From Chlorobiaceae bacterium (GTDB lineage: Bacteria > Bacteroidota > Chlorobiia > Chlorobiales > Chlorobiaceae), in the NCBI GenBank assembly GCA_013335115.1, contig JAAXWQ010000008.1, forward strand, positions 1 through 64,000: 64,000 nt of DNA. The letters run 5' to 3'. The position numbers were made by a program, and so were the translations under genes. Below, piece after piece: positions 26,007-34,530 of the stretch. The stretch's first letter is position 1. The number at the start of each line of letters is the position of its first letter. A model generated the notes under the pieces. That model saw nothing but the letters and a program-made list of their open reading frames with translations, searched no databases and was not told where the DNA came from.

Positions 26007-27476
26007 TTACATCCCCGCCTGGCGGCGCGAGGACCAGAAGCGGTCGTAGACGATGGACGGACTGAGGATCTCGTCGCTCATCACCTGTTGCAGGTGGCGG
26101 CCGTATTGCTCCGGCTGGATCTTTGAGAAGAGCGAGATGCCGAGGCCGAAATGTTCGTCAGGGTTTTTTCGCATGCCGAGCAGGTCGAGGATGGTCGGCG
26201 CAATGTCGAAGTGGGTCATCCTGTCGCGGTTGGGTTTCCGGTTTTCGGCGGTGATCATCTTGAAGTAGACCCGACGGTCGCTGGAAAAATTATCCCTGAC
26301 CTGTTCGTCGCTCGCCATGAAGAGGTGGTCTCCCATGATGATGATGTCCGTATCCTCGAGGGCTCCGTCCGCGATCAGTTTGCCGACCATGGAAGCAAGG
26401 CGCTTCGAGGTGTAGCGGAACGCCCCGACGAAGCTTGATTGCGCCTCCTCGCTGCTGCATCTCGGCGAGGGGAACCCATCCGGGAAATGCGTGTCGATGG
26501 TGAGCAGGGAGACGACGAACGGATGCTTTTTTGCCCGCTCTGCGGTGATGATCTTATAAGCTTCATCCAGCAGCGAGTCGTCCTGCAGGCCCTCGCCCCA
26601 ACTGGTAAACAGCGCTTTGTCCACACCCCGCTTCAGCCACTCCGCACTGCCGATCGGGTAGTCGTAGTGGTGGCTGGAGAAGAACTTGTCCATGTCGGCG
26701 AACTTCAGGTCGGGCCCGGTAAGGAAATACTGGGTATAACCGTATCGGGCAAGGATGTCGCTCAGGCAGACCAGGCTCGGGCAAAAGCCGTTCCTGTCGA
26801 AATTGCCCATGAAATTACCCTCTTCCTTGAGGTTGTAGTAGAAGGGCTTGAGGGGCACGCCGGCCTGGCTCGAGATGATGCCGGCAATGCTCCAGCCCGT
26901 GCCCGGGGCCTGGAAGAACTCCTTCACCTGGCGGCCGGGGAGGTCGTCGATCTCGCTGATGGCGTCCCTGTGGCCCGGTCGCAGGTCGGAAAGGTCGCTC
27001 TCGAGGGATTCGACGTAGATCAGTACCATGTTCTTCTTCCGGTCCGGTACCTTGAGGTGCTGTTTGCCGGGGTCGGCGTAGAGGCCGGAAAAAATGTCGC
27101 GTCCGAAGCGCGAGGTGATGTACTGGAAGATATGGAGCTTGTGGATGAACGTTCCCGATCCGGCCAGAAGCAGGAGGATGCAGGTGGCGCCGAGCAGTTT
27201 TTCGACGTCCCCGGCCCGTTGCTTTGCGAACCTTGATGCGATGACGGGTATGATCGCCGCGGTGAGCGGGAAGATTAGCGGAACGGCGAGGACGTGCTGT
27301 ACGAAGCTGACCTTGAGGGTCCGGTCGGTGGCTTCCACAGCTTCCAGGCCAGACATCACATGAAAGAGGATCTGTTCGACCGACACGTTGTTGCCGAAGG
27401 TGCCCAATATCCAGAATGGCAGCAACATGAGCACACCGCCGAGGTAGAAGAGTATGTGCCGCAAGATCTTACTCAT
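26007..27476 (-). CDS. Membrane-anchored sulfatase-family protein (phosphoglycerol/phosphoethanolamine transferase-like)
   Basis: 489 residues. About three N-terminal helices (8-30, 60-84, 90-110) precede a periplasmic alkaline-phosphatase-fold domain (about 140-480): MVLIYVESLESD, the nucleophile threonine in GTGWSIAG, and the metal ligands in DTHFP and IIMGDHLF. This is the plan of the MdoB/OpgB, LtaS and EptA group, which move a phospho-alcohol head group from a phospholipid to a glycan or lipid A. Its ATG overlaps the stop of the methyltransferase gene upstream by 8 bp, so the pair is coupled. Confidence 0.85.
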   Translation of the reverse strand: MSKILRHILFYLGGVLMLLPFWILGTFGNNVSVEQILFHVMSGLEAVEATDRTLKVSFVQHVLAVPLIFPLTAAIIPVIASRFAKQRAGDVEKLLGATCILLLLAGSGTFIHKLHIFQYITSRFGRDIFSGLYADPGKQHLKVPDRKKNMVLIYVESLESDLSDLRPGHRDAISEIDDLPGRQVKEFFQAPGTGWSIAGIISSQAGVPLKPFYYNLKEEGNFMGNFDRNGFCPSLVCLSDILARYGYTQYFLTGPDLKFADMDKFFSSHHYDYPIGSAEWLKRGVDKALFTSWGEGLQDDSLLDEAYKIITAERAKKHPFVVSLLTIDTHFPDGFPSPRCSSEEAQSSFVGAFRYTSKRLASMVGKLIADGALEDTDIIIMGDHLFMASDEQVRDNFSSDRRVYFKMITAENRKPNRDRMTHFDIAPTILDLLGMRKNPDEHFGLGISLFSKIQPEQYGRHLQQVMSDEILSPSIVYDRFWSSRRQAGM

Positions 27477-27984
27477 AGTGCCAAATATGGGCGGGGGGGA
27501 TGTTCAGGATGACCGACCTGATCTTTTTCGACTTTTTGAATCCGGCGTCTTTCAGGGGGTCGGCAAGCCCGTAGGTGAAGATCATGCACCATGAGACCAC
27601 ACCCCGAAGATATGCTTCCCTGATCGCCGAGACGATCCTGGGCTTTTCGGGATTGTTGATCAGGGGGATCGAGACGATGAGGCCGCAAGGTTCATGGCAC
27701 TCCTTGAGGAACTCGACGGCACATCTGTTTTCGATGATGCAGCCCGGAAAACGGTTGGCCAGGACATTGCACAGTTCCCGGTCGATTTCGACCAGCTTCG
27801 GGCTGCTACCTGCGATATGTTTTGTCAGTGCCCCGGTTCCCGGTCCCAGTTCGACAATCCTGTTGACCGGCAATAGTTCAAGCTGGTCGGCGAAGGCCTT
27901 GCCCAGTCGATCGGAAGAGGGGATTACGGAGCCGGTCCTCGAGGGATTTTTCAGGTAGGCTTTAATAAACGCTTTTTTACTCAT
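27469..27984 (-). CDS. SAM-dependent methyltransferase, phospholipid N-methylase-like
   Basis: 171 residues. Begins with a short helix and the motif NPSRTGSVIPSS seen in PmtA-like phospholipid N-methyltransferases. The class I SAM-binding motif follows (VELGPGTGALT), then an acidic residue at the end of strand 2 (LVEIDRELC) and a later ISIPLINN strand. It could methylate phosphatidylethanolamine or be an rRNA adenine methylase relative. Overlap with the sulfatase-family gene points to a shared envelope-lipid role, which is an inference. Confidence 0.8.
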   Translation of the reverse strand: MSKKAFIKAYLKNPSRTGSVIPSSDRLGKAFADQLELLPVNRIVELGPGTGALTKHIAGSSPKLVEIDRELCNVLANRFPGCIIENRCAVEFLKECHEPCGLIVSIPLINNPEKPRIVSAIREAYLRGVVSWCMIFTYGLADPLKDAGFKKSKKIRSVILNIPPAHIWHYE

Positions 27985-28201
27985 GCATCGTGTACAGAAG
28001 GGTTCCGGCCGTCAGGCCATGATTCCGCGCAATGGCGGAAATTACAAATATACGGAAACCTCACGTCGAGGGGCAATGGAAACACGTTTTCAGATACATC
28101 AGGAATCTGAGCTGCCCCGAATCAGGGCGTATCCGATATGCGGGTTCGTTTCGTGGACGCAGGGCCAGGCGCCTTGCGGTTGATCCCGCCGTGGTGGTTT
28201 T

Positions 28202-28471
28202 TTACTGTGCAATCTTCTGCAGCAGGCCGATTGCCGCCTTTTTCGCTTTGCGCCCTTCATCCCATTCGTTTCCGAACGCTGCGGCTTCACTGATCTTTTC
28301 GATCACGCCGGAAAGGCTCCTGATCTTTCTCCTGGCAGACGCCGGAGCCGAATCTGCGGGACCGGATTGGACCTCTATTTTCAGGATCTCGTCCTGAAGG
28401 GACTGAATGGCATTAAGGTACTTTTCAGCTTCGAGCTGCCGGATGATCTGATGGGCTGCCTTTTCGGTCAT
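28202..28471 (-). CDS. Conserved hypothetical helical protein
   Basis: 89 residues from the ATG at 28471, selected because GGAG lies 6 nt upstream; the frame opens further to 28555 without support. The product is helical and charged (AAHQIIRQLEAEKYLNAIQS, then a short Pro/Ser/Ala linker, then a basic C-terminal helix). No domain recognised. A 217-bp gap separates it from the methyltransferase gene, and a tRNA gene lies upstream on the same strand. Confidence 0.6.
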   Translation of the reverse strand: MTEKAAHQIIRQLEAEKYLNAIQSLQDEILKIEVQSGPADSAPASARRKIRSLSGVIEKISEAAAFGNEWDEGRKAKKAAIGLLQKIAQ

Positions 28472-28717
28472 TGCTGTCTCCTGCTTGCTTGTTTTTCGCT
28501 TGTTTTGGCTCGCCGCGCTTGCTGCCCGCATGGGTAAGTTGAAATGGACAGGCAATGCCCGGAACGGCGCTTACCTGGTGACGGATGGTCCGTATGGCGG
28601 GCTGATTGCCGAAACTGATCTGTGGAGGGGAGGCACGGTAAAAAAATTGGTATCCGGATACCCCGGGCATTTGGCTTGGGATGGAGAATCTCCGGAGATG
28701 AACGAGGGGAATGGTTG

Positions 28718-28791
28718 TGGACAATATAGGACTCGAACCTATGACCTCTCGCGTGTGAAGCGAACGCTCTAACCAGCTGAGCTAATTGTCC
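28718..28791 (-). tRNA. tRNA-Val (anticodon CAC)
   Basis: Read on the minus strand, the acceptor arms GGACAAT and ATTGTCC pair fully. The D arm has AGCTCAGCTGGTTAGAGC. The anticodon stem TTCGC/GCGAG encloses the loop TTCACAC, giving anticodon CAC for the valine codon GUG. The T arm contains GGTTCGAGTCC. The discriminator base is A, and CCA is not encoded directly after it. No integrase or repeat was seen next to it. Confidence 0.95.
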
Positions 28792-28959
28792 TCGAAAAAT
28801 AAGCCTTAGTATATGATTTCAGGGTCATATTTCCAATCTTGCCGATCATTTTATTCCCGAAATGCATTAACTTTTACAAACAGCCCGATCGACGGCGAAT
28901 GGCCGTCGGTAAAGGCGTTCAGTCGTGGTCATCAACATCAGCAAAAGGCGGAGGTCGAT

Positions 28960-29193
28960 ATGGAACAGGGAGGTCGGGAAAACATGGTCAAGACAGCGGT
29001 CGGTGTGGCAGGAGGGGCGGCTCTCTTATCGCCCGTGGGGATGCCTGTCGTGCATGGGCTCGCAGGGCTTGCCGTTGCAGGCTTGGGGATTTTTACCGTC
29101 GGTTCGCTCGCATTCAAGGCCATCGGGGCGGTGACCGGCATGGAAAACCCCCTGAAATCAAAGAAACCGGTGGACAGGGAAGTGATCCGCTGA
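28960..29193 (+). CDS. Small hypothetical protein with a Gly/Ala-rich membrane-spanning region
   Basis: 77 residues from the ATG at 28960, preceded by GGAGG. A hydrophobic glycine- and alanine-rich segment of about 45 residues (GVAGGAALLSPVGMPVVHGL onward) could cross a membrane twice, and the protein ends in a basic tail (KSKKPVDREVIR). No family recognised. The small size and glycine-rich hydrophobic core vaguely recall chlorosome envelope proteins such as CsmC/CsmD, but there is no motif to support that. Confidence 0.55.
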   Translation: MEQGGRENMVKTAVGVAGGAALLSPVGMPVVHGLAGLAVAGLGIFTVGSLAFKAIGAVTGMENPLKSKKPVDREVIR

Positions 29194-29309
29194 GCCTGAT
29201 GCTTTCCGGTTTGCGGTGAGGGGCCTGGCTTCAGGTCCGGAGGTGTTCGTTCTTCAGTCAGGAAACATTCTGCATTCGAAACGGGTTTAATCCTGAAATA
29301 GGGATAAAT

Positions 29310-30305
29310 ATGCCCGAACTCTTGCTGCCGAAGCTGAAGATACTGTTCATGCTGCTCATGCTCGCTGTCTCCACGATGAGTGCCTGTTCAGCAGGGTCTC
29401 CGCCCGGTGGTGCTTCGGGTCAGACAACGACAACCCGAAAGGAGGATTCCATGACGTACAGGACCCTGACACCCGAAGAGAGGGCAGTCATCATCGAAAA
29501 AGGGACCGAACAGCCGTTTACCGGACGTTTCTACCTCAACAAGGAGCATGGGGTCTACCTTTGCAGGCAGTGCGACCTGCCGCTGTTCCGGTCGGGCGAC
29601 AAGTTCGATTCGGGAACGGGCTGGCCGAGCTTCGACGATGCGATTCCGGAGGCTGTGAGGCAGATTCCGGACGCCGACGGACGCCGTACGGAGATTGTTT
29701 GCGCAAAGTGCGGCGGTCACCTTGGCCACCTGTTTTTCGACGAAGGCTTGACCTCGAAGAACGAGCGTTACTGCGTCAACTCGGCCTCGCTCTCTTTTGA
29801 GCCGGCCGACAAGCCTGTGCCCGCTTCCGGGAAGGCATTGTTTGCCGGTGGCTGCTTCTGGGGGGTCGAATATCATTTCAAGCGACTCAAGGGAGTCTTG
29901 TCGACCAGGGTTGGCTACACGGGCGGAACCACCGGGCACCCGTCCTATCGGCAGGTATGTACGGGCAGTACCGGGCATGCGGAAGCGATCGAGATTGAGT
30001 TCGACCCAAGGGTGGTGAGCTACGAGGAACTTGCAAAGCTCTTTTTCGAGATCCACGACCCGACACAGTTCAATCGCCAGGGGCCGGATGTCGGCACCCA
30101 GTACCGTTCAGCGGTCTTCTACCACGACGAGGAGCAGAAAAAGGTAGCCGACGCCCTGATCGAGAGGCTTGAGGAGAAGGGGTACCGGGTGGTTACCGAG
30201 GTTGTGAAAGCCGGGGAGTTCTGGCCTGCCGAGGATTACCATCAGGACTACTACGAGAAGACGGGGCACCATCCGTACTGCCACATCTACCAGAAACGCT
30301 TCTGA
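29310..30305 (+). CDS. msrBA: Bifunctional methionine sulfoxide reductase MsrB-MsrA, exported
   Basis: 331 residues. An N-terminal signal with a probable lipobox (TMSAC) is followed by an MsrB domain (about 50-170) with zinc pairs CRQC and CAKC and the catalytic Cys155 in RYCVNSAS. The MsrA domain (about 175-330) has catalytic Cys182 in GGCFWG and the HDPTQ motif. MsrB reduces methionine R-sulfoxide and MsrA the S form, so the fusion repairs both. The signal places it outside the cytoplasm. Order B then A is the reverse of PilB of Neisseria. The ADH gene follows after 11 bp. Confidence 0.93.
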   Translation: MPELLLPKLKILFMLLMLAVSTMSACSAGSPPGGASGQTTTTRKEDSMTYRTLTPEERAVIIEKGTEQPFTGRFYLNKEHGVYLCRQCDLPLFRSGDKFDSGTGWPSFDDAIPEAVRQIPDADGRRTEIVCAKCGGHLGHLFFDEGLTSKNERYCVNSASLSFEPADKPVPASGKALFAGGCFWGVEYHFKRLKGVLSTRVGYTGGTTGHPSYRQVCTGSTGHAEAIEIEFDPRVVSYEELAKLFFEIHDPTQFNRQGPDVGTQYRSAVFYHDEEQKKVADALIERLEEKGYRVVTEVVKAGEFWPAEDYHQDYYEKTGHHPYCHIYQKRF

Positions 30306-30316
30306 GAAGTGCGGTC

Positions 30317-31348
30317 ATGAGGGTCATGCAACTCGATGGGGTGGTCGATACCTGCAGGAACCCCAACCCTCTCCGCCGGGCTGACGTCCCGCTTGGCGAG
30401 CCTGGCCCCGGGATGGTGCTTCTTCGGATACTGGCGTGCGGGGTGTGCCATACGGATCTCGACGAGATCGAGGGCCGGACCCCGGCACCCCGCTTCCCGG
30501 TCGTCCCTGGCCATCAGGTCGTCGGGATAGTCGAGGCCTGCGGCCTGGGTGTGCCGTCGGAGGCTTTGGGGGTACGCAGGGGAGTTGCATGGATCTTCTC
30601 TGCATGCGGGAACTGTACCTTTTGCCTCGACGGCCATGAGAACCTCTGCCCGGAATTCAGGGCGACAGGTCGAGACGCTGATGGGGGTTATGCCGAATAC
30701 CTGCTCGCCTTCTTCAGTTTTACCTATCCGGTCCCCGAGGGCTTTTCCGACGCCGAAGCGGCTCCGTTGCTCTGCGGAGGGGCGATCGGCTACCGGTCGC
30801 TCCGGCTGGCGAACCTCCCGGACGGTTCCCCGCTGGGCTTGACGGGGTTCGGTGCATCCGGCCACCAGGTATTGAAGCTCGCCCGGCACCTTTACCCGGC
30901 TTCACCCGTGTTCGTGTTCGCCCGCGGCGGGGCGGATCGCGAGTTCGCGCGCTCGCTCGGCGCCGACTGGGCGGGGGATACCGCGGACGACCCGCCCGAA
31001 CCCTGCGCATCGATCATCGATACCACCCCGGCCTGGAAACCGGTTATTTCCGCCCTCGAACACCTTCGGCCGGGCGGGCGCCTGGTGATCAACGCAATCA
31101 GGAAGGAGGCGGGGGACCGCGACCTGCTTTCGGGGTTGAACTATGAGCGGCACCTCTGGATGGAAAAAGAGGTCAAAAGCGTAGCCAACATCACCCGGAT
31201 GGATGTGTCCGGGTTCCTCGAGCTGGCGGGAAAGTTCGCGCTGAAGCCTGAAGTCCGCACCTGGCCCCTCGAAGAGGCGAACCAGGCGCTGTTCGCCCTG
31301 CGTCATGGTCTTGCGACAGGAGCCGCCGTGCTGATTCCCGGTACCTGA
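30317..31348 (+). CDS. Zinc-dependent alcohol dehydrogenase family protein
   Basis: 343 residues with a GroES-like catalytic domain and a Rossmann domain. The catalytic zinc residues are in ACGVCHTDLDE and VPGHQVVG, and the structural zinc cysteines in CGNCTFCLDGHENLC. The coenzyme-binding loop reads LTGFGASGHQVLK. It should oxidise alcohols or reduce aldehydes with NAD(P)H in the cytosol; substrate unknown. It begins 11 bp after the msrBA stop, so the two are likely cotranscribed, which suggests a link to oxidative or carbonyl stress. Confidence 0.9.
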   Translation: MRVMQLDGVVDTCRNPNPLRRADVPLGEPGPGMVLLRILACGVCHTDLDEIEGRTPAPRFPVVPGHQVVGIVEACGLGVPSEALGVRRGVAWIFSACGNCTFCLDGHENLCPEFRATGRDADGGYAEYLLAFFSFTYPVPEGFSDAEAAPLLCGGAIGYRSLRLANLPDGSPLGLTGFGASGHQVLKLARHLYPASPVFVFARGGADREFARSLGADWAGDTADDPPEPCASIIDTTPAWKPVISALEHLRPGGRLVINAIRKEAGDRDLLSGLNYERHLWMEKEVKSVANITRMDVSGFLELAGKFALKPEVRTWPLEEANQALFALRHGLATGAAVLIPGT

Positions 31349-31369
31349 CTCCAGCCATCCGACCGAAGA

Positions 31370-31729
31370 TCACTCCTGTTTTTCCATACGTTTCTTCACG
31401 ACGGCGATCAGGGCATCCAGGCCTTCGAGGCCGTCGATCTCCTTTTTGGAGAGCAACACTTCGATGTTGTTGTTTTTCCTGAGGATCACGGGATACTCGA
31501 ACCTGAGGTCGTATTTCTTCTCGAACTCGTCGCGGTTGAGGAACTCCATCGGGACTCCCATCGTCTTGCGGAACGCGGTCCAGGCTTCCTTTTCCGAGAA
31601 CGGGCCATGGGTGAGCGTGCAGAGGCTACATTGGTAGGTCGAGGGGCTGAGGATCTTGTGCCCGAGGTCGAACAGCCCGCTGATCGGTCCGCTGTCGGCG
31701 TTGTAGACAAAAATCAGGGTAGTAGTCAT
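31370..31729 (-). CDS. Conserved hypothetical protein with a CxxC pair
   Basis: 119 residues. Strand-rich N-terminus (TTLIFVYNADSGPISGLFDL), then STYQCSLCTLTHGPF containing a CSLC pair that could bind metal or act in redox, and a second half with EYPVILRKNN and a C-terminal amphipathic helix. I recognise this as a recurrent uncharacterised bacterial type but cannot name a function. It is convergent with the ADH gene, 21 bp apart. Confidence 0.7.
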   Translation of the reverse strand: MTTTLIFVYNADSGPISGLFDLGHKILSPSTYQCSLCTLTHGPFSEKEAWTAFRKTMGVPMEFLNRDEFEKKYDLRFEYPVILRKNNNIEVLLSKKEIDGLEGLDALIAVVKKRMEKQE

Positions 31730-32040
31730 GGTTTTGTGTCGCCTTGTTGTTTCCGGGCGCTTCCTGCGTTCAGAAAAAAGCGCCGTTGATATCTGGAGAA
31801 CGAAACTTCACCATCTTAACGCCTGATCTGAAGGAATCGATCCATACGAGGAATGGTCATTACCTTTTTCCCCTCCATGATACCCACCTTATCATCATAT
31901 ATCGTGTTGGTTGTATAATAAAATTATATATTTTTATCCTTGGTGTACTGGTGTGAGGTGCCGGTCGGACCCCGTAGCCTGGAGGTGAATGCCTACCAAT
32001 CCTCATGCTTTTTTCCCCCCATAAACAAGCCTTTCCCCCC
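31730..32040. other. Divergent intergenic region
   Basis: An AT-rich stretch around 31905-31935 (TTGTATAATAAAATTATATA) contains a good -10-like TATAAT and probably serves the downstream hydrolase gene or the hypothetical gene on the other strand. No RNA gene or coding frame with a ribosome site was seen. The hydrolase leader contains the repeated string TTTCCCCCCAT at 32010-32041. Confidence 0.35.
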
Positions 32041-33300
32041 ATGAAACCCATCCGTATCAACGACTACTGCTTCGACAGGATCCACCTTTGGGTGCAGTAT
32101 GACTGGAAGATCCCGCAGTTCGTCGAAGTGGTCGTCGAAGTCTTCTTCCCGAAAAATCGCCGTGCCAGCGGCCTGGTGATGTTCAATCACGGCTTCCTGA
32201 TCGGTAACGATCTGCTGTTCTATCCGAAGAAGGTCATCGGGGCCCTGCTTGGCGACAACCCGCTGTTCGGACTCAATCCTTCAGCCTATTACAACTACAG
32301 CGAGGCGATCGTCGAGAAGAATTGGGCCATGGCATTCGTCAGTACTTCGCATGCACAGGTGGATTGGATGCCCTGGACCGACCTCGGCGGCAATCCGAGA
32401 GTGGGGCAGGAGGCCTATGCGGCCGCATCCTACCTGGTCAGGTACGGCGTTACCGATTTTTTCTACAAGACCGAGCCGAAAGGGCGCAACCTGGATTTTT
32501 ACGATGCCGACCTTACCAGGAGAGCGAAGTTCATGGTCTCGAACAACGTCATCTTTGCCGGGCACTCGGTCGGAGGCGCCCACGCCCAGGCCGCTGCCTG
32601 CGGTTTCGAGACGCTGCACGAGCTTGGCAAAAAGGACTATCGCCCCTTCAATCCGGTGATCTTCGACCGGGAGTTCCTGCCGACTTCTACGGAGCGGCTG
32701 TCAACGTGGGACCCATCCGATAGGGCGAACCCGGTCGGTCTCCTCCAGCTCTCGCCCGTGGACCAGAAGATGTCCTTCATCATGCCTGGCATGGAGCGCT
32801 ACCGGGCTGCGCTTGCCAGCCGCAGCATGCCCATGGTGATGGTGGTCGGCCAGTGTGATTGTGCCTGCCTCGACAAGGCCAATTCAAACCCTCCCGCCTG
32901 GTCGGAAAACGCAGGCGAGGTAACCCAGTCCACCCAGCTTTCCCCGCCTCTGAAAGGATCCTGGGCTGTTGTGTCCTGCATCCAGAAAGGCAGCCACTGC
33001 GGTTACCTGACCGACAGGAACCAATTGTGCAGCATGGCTGACAAACCGTCGGAATGCACTCGTTGTCCCGAAGTCGAGAAATACGGGCCGGCAGGGGATG
33101 AGGCAGCCTTTACGGCCAGCCTGCTGCAACGCTTCATCGACATCTATCCCGGTTCGGAAGGATTCGCCGGGAACTTCGACGACTGGATCGACAGTGGATT
33201 CATCAAGTGGCTGGACAAGGAGTGCCCGGACGGCAGGGTCAGTCTGGTTCCTTTCGCCCCGGAGAAATATGTGGATTATGTCAAGCCGGTGCTGCCATGA
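32041..33300 (+). CDS. Alpha/beta-hydrolase-fold protein
   Basis: 419 residues from the ATG at 32041 (an upstream ATG at 32005 is possible). Features: VMFNHGFLIG (oxyanion HG region), the nucleophile elbow AGHSVGGAHAQ, and a late acid/His region with GSHCGYLTD. A cysteine-rich loop (CDCACLDKA, CSMADKPSECTRCPE) is unusual for the fold and may bind metal or form disulfides. No signal peptide is apparent. It may be an esterase or lipase, and the substrate is unknown. Confidence 0.75.
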   Translation: MKPIRINDYCFDRIHLWVQYDWKIPQFVEVVVEVFFPKNRRASGLVMFNHGFLIGNDLLFYPKKVIGALLGDNPLFGLNPSAYYNYSEAIVEKNWAMAFVSTSHAQVDWMPWTDLGGNPRVGQEAYAAASYLVRYGVTDFFYKTEPKGRNLDFYDADLTRRAKFMVSNNVIFAGHSVGGAHAQAAACGFETLHELGKKDYRPFNPVIFDREFLPTSTERLSTWDPSDRANPVGLLQLSPVDQKMSFIMPGMERYRAALASRSMPMVMVVGQCDCACLDKANSNPPAWSENAGEVTQSTQLSPPLKGSWAVVSCIQKGSHCGYLTDRNQLCSMADKPSECTRCPEVEKYGPAGDEAAFTASLLQRFIDIYPGSEGFAGNFDDWIDSGFIKWLDKECPDGRVSLVPFAPEKYVDYVKPVLP

Positions 33301-33343
33301 CCATCAACTTGTAGCGAGCCCGGAGTGCCGGGGTCATGTATTT

Positions 33344-33889
33344 TCAGCTGATGCCGTCGATGAGGGCGAGGGCCTCTTCGGCGGTGCGGCAGACGGCGTA
33401 GTAGGCTTCATGGCCGGGTTTGACCATGTGGTCGGCGGCGATGCGTTCGAAGAATTCGAGGAGCTGGTCCCAGAAGCCGTCGACGTTGAGCAGGATGATG
33501 GGCTTGTCGTGCTGGCCGAGGTGTTTCCAGGTGAGGATCTCCATCAGTTCGTCGAGGGTGCCGAAGCCGCCGGGCAGGATGACGAAGGCGTCGGCCCAGC
33601 CGGTGAGCAGCATCTTGCGTTCGTGCATGGTTTCGACGACATGCAGTTCCGTGATGCCGTAATGGGCGACCTCCTTTTCTTCAAGGAATCGGGGGATGAT
33701 TCCCTTGACCGTCCCGCCGCCCTGCATGACGGCGTCCGCCGTGCGTCCCATGAGCCCGACGTGGCCGCCGCCGAAAACGAGTCCGATGTTCCGCTCGGCC
33801 AGCCCCCTGCCGAGAATCGTGGCTTCCTCGAAATATGATTGCGGCGCCTTGCTGCTGGAGCTGCAGTAGACGGTGACTGAACTGATCAT
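33344..33889 (-). CDS. LOG-family (TIGR00730) nucleotide phosphoribohydrolase-like protein
   Basis: 181 residues with the Rossmann fold and the family motif PGGFGTLDE, preceded by LVFGGGHVGLMG and the arginine helix ETMHERK. Family members hydrolyse nucleoside 5'-monophosphates, notably cytokinin riboside monophosphates, to free base and ribose phosphate; they were long misnamed lysine decarboxylases. Cytosolic. Its ATG overlaps the glycosyltransferase stop (ATGA), making it the third gene of a coupled operon headed by the chlorophyll synthase. Confidence 0.92.
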   Translation of the reverse strand: MISSVTVYCSSSSKAPQSYFEEATILGRGLAERNIGLVFGGGHVGLMGRTADAVMQGGGTVKGIIPRFLEEKEVAHYGITELHVVETMHERKMLLTGWADAFVILPGGFGTLDELMEILTWKHLGQHDKPIILLNVDGFWDQLLEFFERIAADHMVKPGHEAYYAVCRTAEEALALIDGIS

Positions 33890-34530
33890 GTGTCGCTTTT
33901 TCTCCAGGTTCCGGTTATGCTGTCATCTGATCGCTGGTAGATGTAGCTTTCGGGTGCCTCGATCTTCAGCAACTGGTACTTTGCGGCGGCGCGCTCCCAG
34001 AGGTCGGTATCTTCGGCGTAGTCGATATCCCTGAACCCCCCGATATCCGTGAAGAGCTCCCTCCGGCCGAAGAGCGTGCCGCAGAGGATGCACTCGCTGA
34101 TATGGACCAGCTTTTCTGAATCGTTCCGGTCCCTGACCCACGGGTCGCCAATGCAGGCGAAGCCGCCGGAGAGGAGGTCGACCTCCGGCATCGATTCGAG
34201 CATGTCGATGCGGGACTGGAGGTGTTCCGGGAGGTAGCGGTCGTCGCTGTCCAGAAAGGTGATGTAGCTGCCGAAGGCTGCCTGGATCCCGGCGTTGCGG
34301 GCAAGGGGGGCATGGCGGTTGCGGTGCTTCATGTAGCGGATGTTGACGTGCCGCTGCAGGTGGCGGTCGACGACGCTGAAGGTTTCGTCGACGCTTCCGT
34401 CGTCCACCACGATGAGCTCCCAGTCCTCGAAGCTCTGGTCGAGGACGCTGTCGATGGCGGCATCGAGGTGCCCGGCCCGGTTGAAGGTGGCCAGGATGAC
34501 CGATACCTGTGGCCTGCCGTAGGAGTTCAT
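33886..34530 (-). CDS. Family-2 glycosyltransferase
   Basis: 214 residues from the ATG at 34530, which overlaps the chlorophyll synthase stop (ATGA). A GT-A domain opens VSVILATFNRAGHLDAAIDS, followed by VVDDGSVDET and the DSDDRYLPEHL motif for the nucleotide sugar and metal. It ends shortly after the acceptor helix region and is soluble. The long open frame to 35352 upstream is an out-of-frame reading of the synthase gene and is not part of this protein. Being locked between a pigment gene and a LOG-family gene is unusual; the acceptor is unknown. Confidence 0.88.
   Translation of the reverse strand: MNSYGRPQVSVILATFNRAGHLDAAIDSVLDQSFEDWELIVVDDGSVDETFSVVDRHLQRHVNIRYMKHRNRHAPLARNAGIQAAFGSYITFLDSDDRYLPEHLQSRIDMLESMPEVDLLSGGFACIGDPWVRDRNDSEKLVHISECILCGTLFGRRELFTDIGGFRDIDYAEDTDLWERAAAKYQLLKIEAPESYIYQRSDDSITGTWRKSDT

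Noticed and set aside
28485..28772. Plus-strand ORF running into the tRNA gene
   Set aside because: Overlaps tRNA-Val on the opposite strand, with no domain or ribosome site.
28718..28791. tRNA-Val as an integration site
   Set aside because: No integrase, no repeat of the tRNA 3' end and no foreign gene block next to it. The element in this window uses the EEP gene instead.
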